NCBI GenBank assembly: GCA_964596155.1
Contig: CAZQSI010000007.1
Coordinates: 1 to 64,000, forward strand
Direction of reading: 5' to 3'
Source: UBA8401 sp964596155
GTDB taxonomy: Bacteria; Bacteroidota; Ignavibacteria; UBA10030; UBA8401
Length of the DNA: 64,000 bases
Shown: positions 53,679 to 62,142 of the stretch, piece after piece
Position numbering within the stretch: the first letter of the stretch is position 1
Layout of the letters: each line of letters begins with the position of its first letter
Translations under genes and position numbers: made by a program
The notes under the pieces: generated by a model
The model's input: only the letters and a program-made list of their open reading frames with translations
Databases searched by the model: none
What the model was told of the DNA's origin: nothing

Positions 53679-55361
53679 ATGAGAATTTTCGCTCCTGCTG
53701 CGCTCCTCGTTTTCGTTCTTTCCATTGTTTCCGCACAGACAAGCTATAATGTGTCGCTCTTTGGAAATGCGAACAAATACGGCGTCAATCCTCTGGCAAG
53801 CAACTATTCCGAAGTCTGGGGATGGACAGATTCTGTTTCAGGCCGAGAATATGCATTTATCGGGACGAAATCCGGTACATCGGTCGTAGATCTCTCAACC
53901 TCAAAACTCAGCGAAGCCTCCTTCATCATCGGACCGCCATCGGGCTATAATTACCATGAATTCAGAACTTATAAAAATTATCTCTTTATCGGCGCAGAGG
54001 GGACTGATGTTTCCAAAAATGCCGGGGTCCAAATAGTTGACCTCTCTCCCCTTCCTGATTCGACTTCGGTGAAAAAAATCTATGTGTGGGCAGACACCAA
54101 CACCTCAAACAACCTCGTCAAAAAATATTATCGTGCTCATACCGTATCCATCGACAAGCATTTCCTCTATGTCCACGGAGGTGATTTCGGCGGAACAAAA
54201 ATTTTGGACGTTTCTGATCCTCTAAACCCTCTGCAGGTCGGTTCGTACGGAAAAGGATTAACTCCATATGTCCACGACGCGTACATTCGCAACGACACTT
54301 TATATGCTGCTGCAATTTACGCCGGCAGAGTTGATATCGTCGATATGACTCAGAAAGGATATTACACCCAGAATACCTCCGGGAAAATTGTTGCCAAAGT
54401 ACCGACAGTACCGGAAGGAAGAACCCATCAGGTTTGGCTGAGCGATGACGGAAACACCATGTTTGTTTCGACTGAAATCGCGGGGGGCGTTCTCCACATT
54501 TATGATATTTCCGACAGGACAAATCCTATACAAATCTCAACGTGGGCATCGAATACGTCAAAAAGCATTCACAACAGTTTTGTAAAAGGAGATTTTATTT
54601 ATATCGCCTATTACACTGAAGGGTTCAGGGTTCTCGATGTTTCCGATCCCGCAACGCCCATCGAGGTGGCATTCTATCAAACGTATCAGACGTTGGATAC
54701 AAATCCTCCCCTCTACGCCGGCGCGTGGGGTGTGTATCCTTACTTCCCTTCGGGAAAAGTTGCGGTGTCCGATATGAACACCGGACTGTATATACTGACC
54801 GTCAACGAGAAAAAAGGAGGCCGCGTGACGGGAGTAGTCACAGATGCTTCAACGTCACAGGTGATTCCTGATGTCATTGTTACTGTTGAAGAAATGGGAC
54901 GAACGCATCGAACTGATGCATCCGGAATGTTTTTGTACGGATCGGCGGAAGGAAAGCATACCGTTACATTTTCGAAGTCGGGATACATCACCAGGGTCGA
55001 AACGGTATACACTCGTGCGGCGATGCTCGATACAATTCAGATTTCGCTCTCCGCAGGCACCGGCACATCTGTGATCAATCAGCTGCATGCTGCACCGGCG
55101 GCATTCAATCTCTCCCAGAATTACCCGAACCCGTTTAATCCGTCAACCAGAATTTCATTTTCGGTGAACACTGAACTCAATACACAATTAAAAATTTTCA
55201 ACGCGCTGGGACAGGAACTTTCAACGCTCGTTGATCAATCTCTTTCCCCCGGCACCTACTCGGTGACATTCGATGCCTCCTCATTGACAAGCGGAATATA
55301 TTTTTATTCACTCATCTCCGGTAACAATCGCACTACAAGAAAGATGGTCCTCTCAAAATGA
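53679..55361 (+). CDS. Secreted choice-of-anchor-B protein with T9SS sorting tail
   Basis: 560 residues. A signal peptide (about 1-20) is followed by LVIVD-type repeats (about 30-370, for example TKILDVSDPLNPLQVGSYG and FRVLDVSDPATPIEVAFY), as in choice-of-anchor-B proteins. A carboxypeptidase-regulatory-like domain covers about 380-455, and the C-terminal 80 residues are the T9SS type A sorting domain (NYPNPFNPSTRISFSV ... GIYFYSL). It is exported by Sec, then by T9SS to the surface. The function of the propeller domain is unknown. The stop overlaps the next start. Confidence 0.9.
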   Translation: MRIFAPAALLVFVLSIVSAQTSYNVSLFGNANKYGVNPLASNYSEVWGWTDSVSGREYAFIGTKSGTSVVDLSTSKLSEASFIIGPPSGYNYHEFRTYKNYLFIGAEGTDVSKNAGVQIVDLSPLPDSTSVKKIYVWADTNTSNNLVKKYYRAHTVSIDKHFLYVHGGDFGGTKILDVSDPLNPLQVGSYGKGLTPYVHDAYIRNDTLYAAAIYAGRVDIVDMTQKGYYTQNTSGKIVAKVPTVPEGRTHQVWLSDDGNTMFVSTEIAGGVLHIYDISDRTNPIQISTWASNTSKSIHNSFVKGDFIYIAYYTEGFRVLDVSDPATPIEVAFYQTYQTLDTNPPLYAGAWGVYPYFPSGKVAVSDMNTGLYILTVNEKKGGRVTGVVTDASTSQVIPDVIVTVEEMGRTHRTDASGMFLYGSAEGKHTVTFSKSGYITRVETVYTRAAMLDTIQISLSAGTGTSVINQLHAAPAAFNLSQNYPNPFNPSTRISFSVNTELNTQLKIFNALGQELSTLVDQSLSPGTYSVTFDASSLTSGIYFYSLISGNNRTTRKMVLSK

Positions 55362-57700
55362 AATTTTTCCTTCTTACGCTCCTTTGTCTTTCATCCGTCG
55401 TTTCGCAGGAACGCTACAGTCAGGTCGAAATCCCCGTCCGGTCGGCGGAAGAATACCGGCGTATCGCTGAACTCGGCGTTGCCGCAGATCATTTCACCGG
55501 CAAAATCGGCGGTTCGCTTTCGCTCTTTCTCAGCGCGTCAGAACTGCAAGCGCTTACAGACGCCGGCATTGCTTTCCGGTATATCATTGAAGATTGGGCT
55601 GAATTTTACGAGTCCCGTCAGCATTCCGAACGGCTGCTGAAAACCGCCCTCCCTGCCGATGCTCCGAAAAATTTTCGTTACGGTGCGATGGGAGGATTTC
55701 TGACCTATGCCGAAGTACTTCAGCAACTTGATTCGATGCATCTGTTGTTTCCCGCTCTGATCACAACAATGGATTCCATCGGCGCCAGCGTGGAAGGAAG
55801 AAAAATCGTTGCTGTGAAAATTTCCGATAATCCCGCACAATCTGAACCGTCGGAACCTGAAGTGTTATACACAGCGCTTCATCATGCGCGTGAACCGCAG
55901 GGGTTAATGACCGTCATCTATTACATGTGGTGGCTGCTTGAAAATTACGGTACAAATCCTGAAGCGACCTATCTGGTGAACAACCGTCAAATGTGGTTCA
56001 TTCCCGTCGTGAATCCCGACGGTTACGTGTACAATCAGTCGTTAAACAACAACGGCGGCGGCATGTGGAGAAAAAACAGGCGCGACAACGGCAACGGGTC
56101 GTTCGGCGTTGACCTCAACAGAAATTATGGCCCTCACTTTATGTGGGATGCGCCCAACGGCGGATCGAGCACATTATCAAACAGCGATGTCTTTCGCGGA
56201 CCAGCTCCTTTTTCCGAACCTGAAACCTTTACGCTGAGTGCGTTTCTGAAACTACATAATGTGAGGGCTTGCTTTAATTATCATACGTACGGAAACTACA
56301 TTATTTATCCATGGGGATATAGTTCATCCGAAAGCGGCGATTCTCTCCTGTTCAGACAATGGACGTATGATATGTCCATGTCAAACAGATATTCAATCGG
56401 CACCGATCAACAAACCGTCGGGTATTCAACGCGGGGAAATTCGGACGACTTCATGTACGGCGACACTTCGAAGCCGAGAGCATATTCAATGACGCCGGAA
56501 GTCGGCACAACGGGATTTTGGCCCTCCAAAACACTCATCTATCCTTTAGCTCAGGAAAATATCCATCAAAATAAAATGCTGGCCTATTTTTCAGGTGCAT
56601 TTCCTGCGGTCAGATCAATCGAACGCAAAGGAGAAAATATCGTTCTTCGTTTGGTCAATAAAGGTTTGGAACCGCTCTCCGACATGAAACTGTACCTGAC
56701 CTCCAGCGAAGGCAATATTATTCCGTCGGTCAACACAGGCGGTATCGCACCGTTCGAGGAAAAAGAATATATCGTCAATCAAACATTTCTTTCGAATGAG
56801 TCGGCTTCCTCGGTTTTTCATACCGTCTCAATTAAGGATTCAACGGGCGGATTACTGAACGACAGCATCTCTTTTATCACCGGGAATGCCGTCGTGCTGT
56901 TAAACGACAGCGCTCAATCAACGGATCGTTGGACGACCGGCTCGGGTTGGAATGTTGCATACGACGCTCCCCGCGACGAACTCGTTTTTACGGACAGTCC
57001 GGACGGGTTCTATAAGGCAAACAGCGATAATCCGCTGACACTCCGAGATCAGATTGATCTCGCAGGTTTTCAATTTGCCGAACTGAAATTCAATACCAAA
57101 TGGGAAATAGAATCGACGTGGGATTTTGGCATTATTGAAGTCTCCACGAATAACGGCTCGAGCTGGACTTCCGTGAAGACGAGATTCTCACGCAAAGGAT
57201 CCGGACGAAACGGCAGCAAGCAGCCGTCATCTTCATACGGGTATGATGCATTCACACCGGGACTCTCCTGGACGGAACAGAGCGCCGATCTGACTCCGTT
57301 TGCAGGTCAAAAAATTCTCATCCGTTTTCGACTCTCTTCCGACGGCGGGATGGAACTCGACGGCTGGTATTTGGACGACATACGCGTTCTGGCATACGCT
57401 TCCTCGCCCGCATCTGCAAAAGATCGCACCGCACCGGTTTCATATTCACTGTCGCAAAATTTTCCGAATCCGTTTAATCCTGTCACGACAATTCGATTTT
57501 CGGTTGATAAAGAACGGCATACTGTACTGCGGGTGTATAACATTGTCGGACAAGAAGTAGCCCTCTTGGTTGATAAAACATTGACACCCGGAACATATTC
57601 TGTAAATTTCGATGCAAAGTGGTTGTCTAGCGGGATTTATTTTTATAGATTTACTTCAGGAAATTTTACCGATATTAAGAAAATGACAGTAGTAAAATGA
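55358..57700 (+). CDS. Secreted M14-family zinc carboxypeptidase with T9SS sorting tail
   Basis: 780 residues. A signal peptide and prodomain (to about 110) are followed by the M14 catalytic domain. The zinc ligands are H176 and E179 in LHHAREPQG; NPDGYVYN and GVDLNRNYG follow, and a third His lies in NYHTYGNYIIYPWG. The Pro- and Gly-rich middle is followed by a beta-sandwich and the terminal sorting domain (NFPNPFNPVTTIRFSV ... GIYFYRF). It cleaves C-terminal residues from peptides outside the cell. It overlaps deoC by four bases (ATGA). Confidence 0.92.
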   Translation: MKFFLLTLLCLSSVVSQERYSQVEIPVRSAEEYRRIAELGVAADHFTGKIGGSLSLFLSASELQALTDAGIAFRYIIEDWAEFYESRQHSERLLKTALPADAPKNFRYGAMGGFLTYAEVLQQLDSMHLLFPALITTMDSIGASVEGRKIVAVKISDNPAQSEPSEPEVLYTALHHAREPQGLMTVIYYMWWLLENYGTNPEATYLVNNRQMWFIPVVNPDGYVYNQSLNNNGGGMWRKNRRDNGNGSFGVDLNRNYGPHFMWDAPNGGSSTLSNSDVFRGPAPFSEPETFTLSAFLKLHNVRACFNYHTYGNYIIYPWGYSSSESGDSLLFRQWTYDMSMSNRYSIGTDQQTVGYSTRGNSDDFMYGDTSKPRAYSMTPEVGTTGFWPSKTLIYPLAQENIHQNKMLAYFSGAFPAVRSIERKGENIVLRLVNKGLEPLSDMKLYLTSSEGNIIPSVNTGGIAPFEEKEYIVNQTFLSNESASSVFHTVSIKDSTGGLLNDSISFITGNAVVLLNDSAQSTDRWTTGSGWNVAYDAPRDELVFTDSPDGFYKANSDNPLTLRDQIDLAGFQFAELKFNTKWEIESTWDFGIIEVSTNNGSSWTSVKTRFSRKGSGRNGSKQPSSSYGYDAFTPGLSWTEQSADLTPFAGQKILIRFRLSSDGGMELDGWYLDDIRVLAYASSPASAKDRTAPVSYSLSQNFPNPFNPVTTIRFSVDKERHTVLRVYNIVGQEVALLVDKTLTPGTYSVNFDAKWLSSGIYFYRFTSGNFTDIKKMTVVK

Positions 57701-58608
57701 TAAATGCAATTGATATACCGAATTTCAGAATGAGTCCGGTGGTAGATCAGGTCGGCGTTGAAGAACGGGTCGCCCGGTTTACCTCACGGAGCATAAAAAA
57801 ATCTGCAAAGGTGCAGGCGTTGAAGCTTGCACTTTCGATGATCGATTTAACGACGCTCGAAGGAAAGGATACGGAAGGAAAAGTCAGGCAGATGTGTTAC
57901 AAGGCAATTCATCTCTGCGATCAACTTCATGGACTTCCTACTGTTGCCGCTGTCTGTGTCTATCCGAACCACGTCCGCACGGCAAAAAATGCGGTGGCCG
58001 GAACCGGGATCAAAGTAGCATCAGTCGCTACGGCATTCCCCAGCGGAAATACCACCCGCGAGGTAAAGATCGCCGATACGAGATTTGCGGTGGATGAGGG
58101 GGCGGATGAGATCGATATGGTGATTTCCCGCGGCGCATTTCTTGAGGGAAATTACAGTTTTGTCTTCGATGAAATTTCCGCAGTCAAAGAATCCTGCGGC
58201 GCTTCCAGACTGAAAGTGATTTTGGAAACAGGCGAACTTTCGACGCTCGATAATATCCGCCGTGCCAGCGATATCGCTATCTACGCCGGTGCCGACTTCA
58301 TCAAAACATCGACCGGTAAAATTCAGCCGGCGGCAACCATGCCGGTTACACTCGTGATGCTGCAGGCGATCAAAGATCATTATATCAAAACGGGAAAGAT
58401 GGTCGGAATGAAACCGGCGGGCGGCATTTCCACCGCAAAATTGGCTGTGCACTATCTCGTCATGCTCCATGAAACGCTTGGCGATGCATGGATGACGAAC
58501 GAATGGTTCCGGTTCGGCGCCAGCAGCCTTGCGAACGATATTTTAATGCAGCTTGCCAAAGAAGAGCGGGGAATGTATCAGGGTAAAGACTATTTCTCCA
58601 TCGACTGA
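57697..58608 (+). CDS. deoC: Deoxyribose-phosphate aldolase
   Basis: 303 residues, longer than the 220-260 usual because of an N-terminal extension of about 45 residues. The Schiff-base lysine is K203 in FIKTSTGK; VCVYPNHVRTAKN and VIDMVISRG-type strands are conserved. It splits 2-deoxyribose-5-phosphate to glyceraldehyde-3-phosphate and acetaldehyde. An aldehyde dehydrogenase follows, fitting removal of acetaldehyde. The four-base overlap with the peptidase gene is unexpected for these functions. Confidence 0.95.
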   Translation: MINAIDIPNFRMSPVVDQVGVEERVARFTSRSIKKSAKVQALKLALSMIDLTTLEGKDTEGKVRQMCYKAIHLCDQLHGLPTVAAVCVYPNHVRTAKNAVAGTGIKVASVATAFPSGNTTREVKIADTRFAVDEGADEIDMVISRGAFLEGNYSFVFDEISAVKESCGASRLKVILETGELSTLDNIRRASDIAIYAGADFIKTSTGKIQPAATMPVTLVMLQAIKDHYIKTGKMVGMKPAGGISTAKLAVHYLVMLHETLGDAWMTNEWFRFGASSLANDILMQLAKEERGMYQGKDYFSID

Positions 58609-58677
58609 TGTTGCGGCACCGACCGGTGAACGGCTCAGTTGCATCAGAGAATCCACTGTTGAATGCAGGAATGAACG

Positions 58678-60162
58678 ATGAATAAAACCGAAACAAAAGA
58701 AGCATCCGGGACAGCGCTGAAATTCTTTGAGGACTGGAAATATGCTCCTGCTCCCGAGAGCAAGGATCATATCCATCTCAAAAAACAGTACGGGCTGTTT
58801 ATCAACGGCGGATTTGTCCAGCCGCTGAGCAAAAAATATTTCGACACCATAAATCCCGCTACGGAAGAAAAGATCGCCGAAATCGCCGAGGCAAACGACA
58901 AGGATGTCGATCTCGCCGTAACGGCAGCAGCAAAGGCATACAATTCGGTGTGGAAAAAAATGAAGGGCAAGGAACGGGCAAAGTATATTTTCCGTATCGC
59001 AAGGATGATTCAGGAGCGTGCGCGGGAATTTGCCGTGATTGAAACGATGGACGGCGGCAAACCGATCCGTGAATCACGCGACGTGGATGTTCCTCTGGCC
59101 GCAAATCATTTCTTCTATTATGCCGGTTGGGCAGACAAACTGGAATATGCGTTTCCAAACCGCACTCCCCGTCCTGTCGGTGTTGCAGGACAGATTATTC
59201 CGTGGAATTTTCCGCTGTTGATGGCGGCGTGGAAGATCGCTCCTGCTCTCGCAACAGGCAACACTGTCGTACTCAAACCGGCTGAGTCAACTTCCCTTAC
59301 GGCATTAAAACTTGCGGAGATCATCGCTGAAAGCGGACTTCCCGACGGAGTGGTTAACATCGTTACGGGATTCGGAAAAACCGGTGCGGCAATTGTCAAT
59401 CATCCCCATGTGAATAAAGTTGCATTTACCGGCAGCACCGATGTCGGAAAAATTATTCAAAAAGCAATCGCAGGAACGTCGAAAAAAGTGACACTCGAAC
59501 TTGGCGGGAAAGCGGCAAACATCATCTTCGACGATGCTCCGATCGATCAGGCGGTTGAAGGTATTGTCAACGGCATTTTCTTTAATCAGGGCCATGTGTG
59601 CTGTGCCGGATCGCGCTTGCTTGTGCAGGAAGGTGTCGCTGATATTGTCATCAGAAAATTAAAAGATAGAATGGAAACGCTCATCGTCGGCGATCCGATG
59701 GATAAAAACACCGATATCGGCGCAATCAACTCCAAAGAACAGCTGAAAAAAATTCACGAGTACATCACGATCGGGGTCAACGAAGGCGCAGAAATGCATC
59801 AAAGCTCCTGCACGCTCCCCTCAAAAGGCTTCTTTTGCAAGCCGACAATTTTTCTCAATACGTCTCAGTCCCATCGCCTGGTGCAGGAGGAAATCTTCGG
59901 TCCGGTGCTGGCTGTGCAGACGTTCAGGACCATTGAAGAGGCGATCGAAAAAGCGAACAACATTCCGTACGGACTCTCCGCGGGTGTCTGGACGGACAAG
60001 GGATCGAAAATTTTCAATTTAACCTCGAAGATGAGAGCCGGTGTCGTTTGGGCCAATACATACAATAAATTTGACCCGACATCGCCGTTTGGCGGATACA
60101 AGGAAAGTGGATTCGGCCGTGAGGGCGGACTTCACGGACTGCTCCCCTATGTGCATCTTTAA
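58678..60162 (+). CDS. NAD(P)-dependent aldehyde dehydrogenase
   Basis: 494 residues. Catalytic C308 is in FFNQGHVCCAGSR and the general base E274 in VTLELGGKAAN. The coenzyme site IIPWNFPLLMAAWKIAPAL and FTGSTDVG are complete. The position after deoC suggests it oxidises acetaldehyde to acetate, though other aldehydes are possible. Its stop and the next start overlap by one base (TAATG), so the incomplete homologue is co-translated. Confidence 0.93.
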   Translation: MNKTETKEASGTALKFFEDWKYAPAPESKDHIHLKKQYGLFINGGFVQPLSKKYFDTINPATEEKIAEIAEANDKDVDLAVTAAAKAYNSVWKKMKGKERAKYIFRIARMIQERAREFAVIETMDGGKPIRESRDVDVPLAANHFFYYAGWADKLEYAFPNRTPRPVGVAGQIIPWNFPLLMAAWKIAPALATGNTVVLKPAESTSLTALKLAEIIAESGLPDGVVNIVTGFGKTGAAIVNHPHVNKVAFTGSTDVGKIIQKAIAGTSKKVTLELGGKAANIIFDDAPIDQAVEGIVNGIFFNQGHVCCAGSRLLVQEGVADIVIRKLKDRMETLIVGDPMDKNTDIGAINSKEQLKKIHEYITIGVNEGAEMHQSSCTLPSKGFFCKPTIFLNTSQSHRLVQEEIFGPVLAVQTFRTIEEAIEKANNIPYGLSAGVWTDKGSKIFNLTSKMRAGVVWANTYNKFDPTSPFGGYKESGFGREGGLHGLLPYVHL

Positions 60163-61061
60163 TGTTCAGGAAATCAGACATGTCCAGAATTGAAGTACTG
60201 AAAACATATAAAATTTACATTGCCGGACAATTTCCCCGGACGGAAAGCGGCAGATATTATCCTCTGACAGACAAGCGCGGCGAACCGATCGCCAATGTCA
60301 GTCTCTCCTCACGGAAAGATTTCCGGAATGCCGTCGTCGCTGCCAGACACGCCTTCGGCGGATGGTCGTCTCGTGCCGCAAATAACCGCGGACAGATTCT
60401 CTATCGCATTGCTGAAATGACCGAAGGCCGAAAGGATCAGTTCGTAAACGAATTACTGCAGCAGGGCAGCACAAAGAAATCCGCGGAAGCCGAGGTAACG
60501 GCCGCCATCGACCGGCTGATTTATTACAGCGGGTGGTGCGATAAATACCAACAGTCATTCGGCACTGTTAATCCCGTCGCTTCATCACACTTCAATTTTT
60601 CCGTACCGGAACCGACGGGCGTCGTCGCCATCATCGCTCCGGAAACTTCGTCATTAATTGGATTGGTCTCCGTCATTGCTCCCTGCATTGCAGGCGGGAA
60701 CACCTGTGTCGTTTTGGCGTCCGAGAGCAAACCGCTCTGTTCGGTTTCGTTTGCCGAAGTTCTCGCAACGTCCGATCTTCCCGGCGGCGTGGTAAATGTG
60801 CTGACAGGAAAATGCAGTGAACTGCTGAGTCATTTCTCAAATCATATGGATGTGAATGCGGTTGTGTACTGCAGAGAGAATGCCGATGAAAAAAAGGAAA
60901 TCGCCTCGAATGCGTCGGTGAATGTCAAACGGCCGCTCTTTTGGCAGAATGACTGGATGAAAAGCTCTGCCGAACATCCCTATCACATTCTCGATCTTCA
61001 GGAGATCAAAACTACCTGGCACCCAATTGAACAGATCGGAACTTCAGGAGCGAAATATTAA
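60162..61061 (+). CDS. Aldehyde dehydrogenase homologue lacking the catalytic domain
   Basis: 299 residues. The N-terminal coenzyme-binding half is recognisable (ATSDLPGGVVNVLTG, VAIIAPETSSLIGLVSVIAPCIAGGN), but the frame ends near residue 300 in a special tail (LDLQEIKTTWHPI) with no active-site Cys or Glu motif. The tail is ordered and continues without frameshift, so this looks like a real subunit rather than debris. From memory, similar short partners follow deoC and an aldehyde dehydrogenase in some actinobacteria. It could form a heteromer with the active dehydrogenase. Confidence 0.8.
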   Translation: MFRKSDMSRIEVLKTYKIYIAGQFPRTESGRYYPLTDKRGEPIANVSLSSRKDFRNAVVAARHAFGGWSSRAANNRGQILYRIAEMTEGRKDQFVNELLQQGSTKKSAEAEVTAAIDRLIYYSGWCDKYQQSFGTVNPVASSHFNFSVPEPTGVVAIIAPETSSLIGLVSVIAPCIAGGNTCVVLASESKPLCSVSFAEVLATSDLPGGVVNVLTGKCSELLSHFSNHMDVNAVVYCRENADEKKEIASNASVNVKRPLFWQNDWMKSSAEHPYHILDLQEIKTTWHPIEQIGTSGAKY

Positions 61062-61608
61062 TATTTTCCGACATATCGCCTTCCTCGGTCTCTGCGCCGG
61101 CATGATTGCCGGATGCTCGTCTTCGAAGCAATCGGTTCAGCCGTCCGCTCCGGCGCAGACAACGGCATCCGATTCAATAGCAATTGTCAAACAGACGCCG
61201 AAGATTCCTGGTCAGTCGAAATCAAAACCGATTAATGTTCCACCGAAAAAAGAGATTGCGGCACCGCAGCAATTTTCAGTCCGCGCCGATACCGTTGATG
61301 TCCAACGAAAGAAAAAATTGGAATCACAATCATCCCCCATTTCGGTAAAGGCATCGGTGCCGAAACGGTTTTATACGGTGGAGGTGGGTGCTTTTCGTCT
61401 TCCGAGCAATGTCAACCGGCACAAGGAATTACTCGGCAAGCGGTTTAAACAGCCGGTGAGAGTATTATACGATTCGTCCATCCAATTAACCAGAGTTTCC
61501 GTCGGAACGTTTCTGAAGCGTTCTGCCGCCGTCGAATTCATGAAGAGCATGCAGATCCAATTTCCGAACGATTATCCCGACCTCTGGGTTTCATACTGGA
61601 CTAAATAA
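61057..61608 (+). CDS. SPOR-domain lipoprotein, probable ATT start
   Basis: Start at ATT 61057, six bases after CAGGAG, gives a model lipoprotein signal peptide: MNIFRHIAFL, a hydrophobic core, and lipobox IAGC. The in-frame TTG at 61027 would add ten residues with charges and no Shine-Dalgarno. A disordered Pro/Ser/Lys-rich segment is followed by a C-terminal SPOR domain (about 105-183, FYTVEVGAFRLPSN) that binds denuded septal peptidoglycan. It overlaps the stop of the preceding gene and its own stop overlaps the next ATG. Confidence 0.75.
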   Translation: MNIFRHIAFLGLCAGMIAGCSSSKQSVQPSAPAQTTASDSIAIVKQTPKIPGQSKSKPINVPPKKEIAAPQQFSVRADTVDVQRKKKLESQSSPISVKASVPKRFYTVEVGAFRLPSNVNRHKELLGKRFKQPVRVLYDSSIQLTRVSVGTFLKRSAAVEFMKSMQIQFPNDYPDLWVSYWTK

Positions 61609-62141
61609 TGAACAGAGTAATAACTTTCATCATCGCAGCGGCGGCAATTGCCGTACCTCTGGCAGGACAATCCTTCGGTCAGTCCGATTCTGCATATATG
61701 CCCCGAAAAGAAGTGCTCAGCACATTTGAACGTTCATTCAAACCGTCGTTTTATGATACCGAGGTGTATTTGTATAAAAGAAGCGATACTGCGCGGACAT
61801 ACGGAAGGTCCATAGACCGGCTCAACAGCGCACCGCCGGAAACATTGCAGGGGTACCGAATTCAGCTTCTCGCCACCAACAGCTTTGATGAAGCCAACAT
61901 CACCCGAAACATGCTGACAACAACATATCCCGATCTTTGGATCTATTTGATGTTCGAAGCGCCGACGTACAAAGTACGGGTCGGTGATTTTGTAAACAGA
62001 TCGGAAGCAAAACCGATGCTTGATCAGTTTCACGGACAGGGATATTCAAAAGCGTGGATTGTTCCTGATAGAATAATAAAAAACCAACCTCCGAAACCGC
62101 CGCTGCCGATTCCGATTGACAGCACATCGGTCAGCAGATAA
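61608..62141 (+). CDS. Secreted SPOR-domain protein
   Basis: 177 residues. A signal peptide (about 1-25) is followed by a linker and a SPOR domain (about 80-155, GYRIQLLATNSFDEANITRNMLTTTYPDLWIYLMFEAPTYKVRVGDF), ending in a Pro-rich tail. It is coupled to the preceding SPOR lipoprotein by the one-base overlap TAATG. The two together probably act at the division septum or cell wall. Confidence 0.85.
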   Translation: MNRVITFIIAAAAIAVPLAGQSFGQSDSAYMPRKEVLSTFERSFKPSFYDTEVYLYKRSDTARTYGRSIDRLNSAPPETLQGYRIQLLATNSFDEANITRNMLTTTYPDLWIYLMFEAPTYKVRVGDFVNRSEAKPMLDQFHGQGYSKAWIVPDRIIKNQPPKPPLPIPIDSTSVSR

Positions 62142-62142
62142 A

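Noticed and set aside
58617..58628. Hairpin CACCG/CGGTG between deoC and the aldehyde dehydrogenase
   Set aside because: The loop is two bases and no T run follows, so it is neither a terminator nor a clear regulator site.
60162..61061. Reading the short dehydrogenase homologue as a pseudogene
   Set aside because: The frame is intact, coupled to its neighbours on both sides and ends in a structured tail, so a real subunit is more likely than a truncated enzyme.
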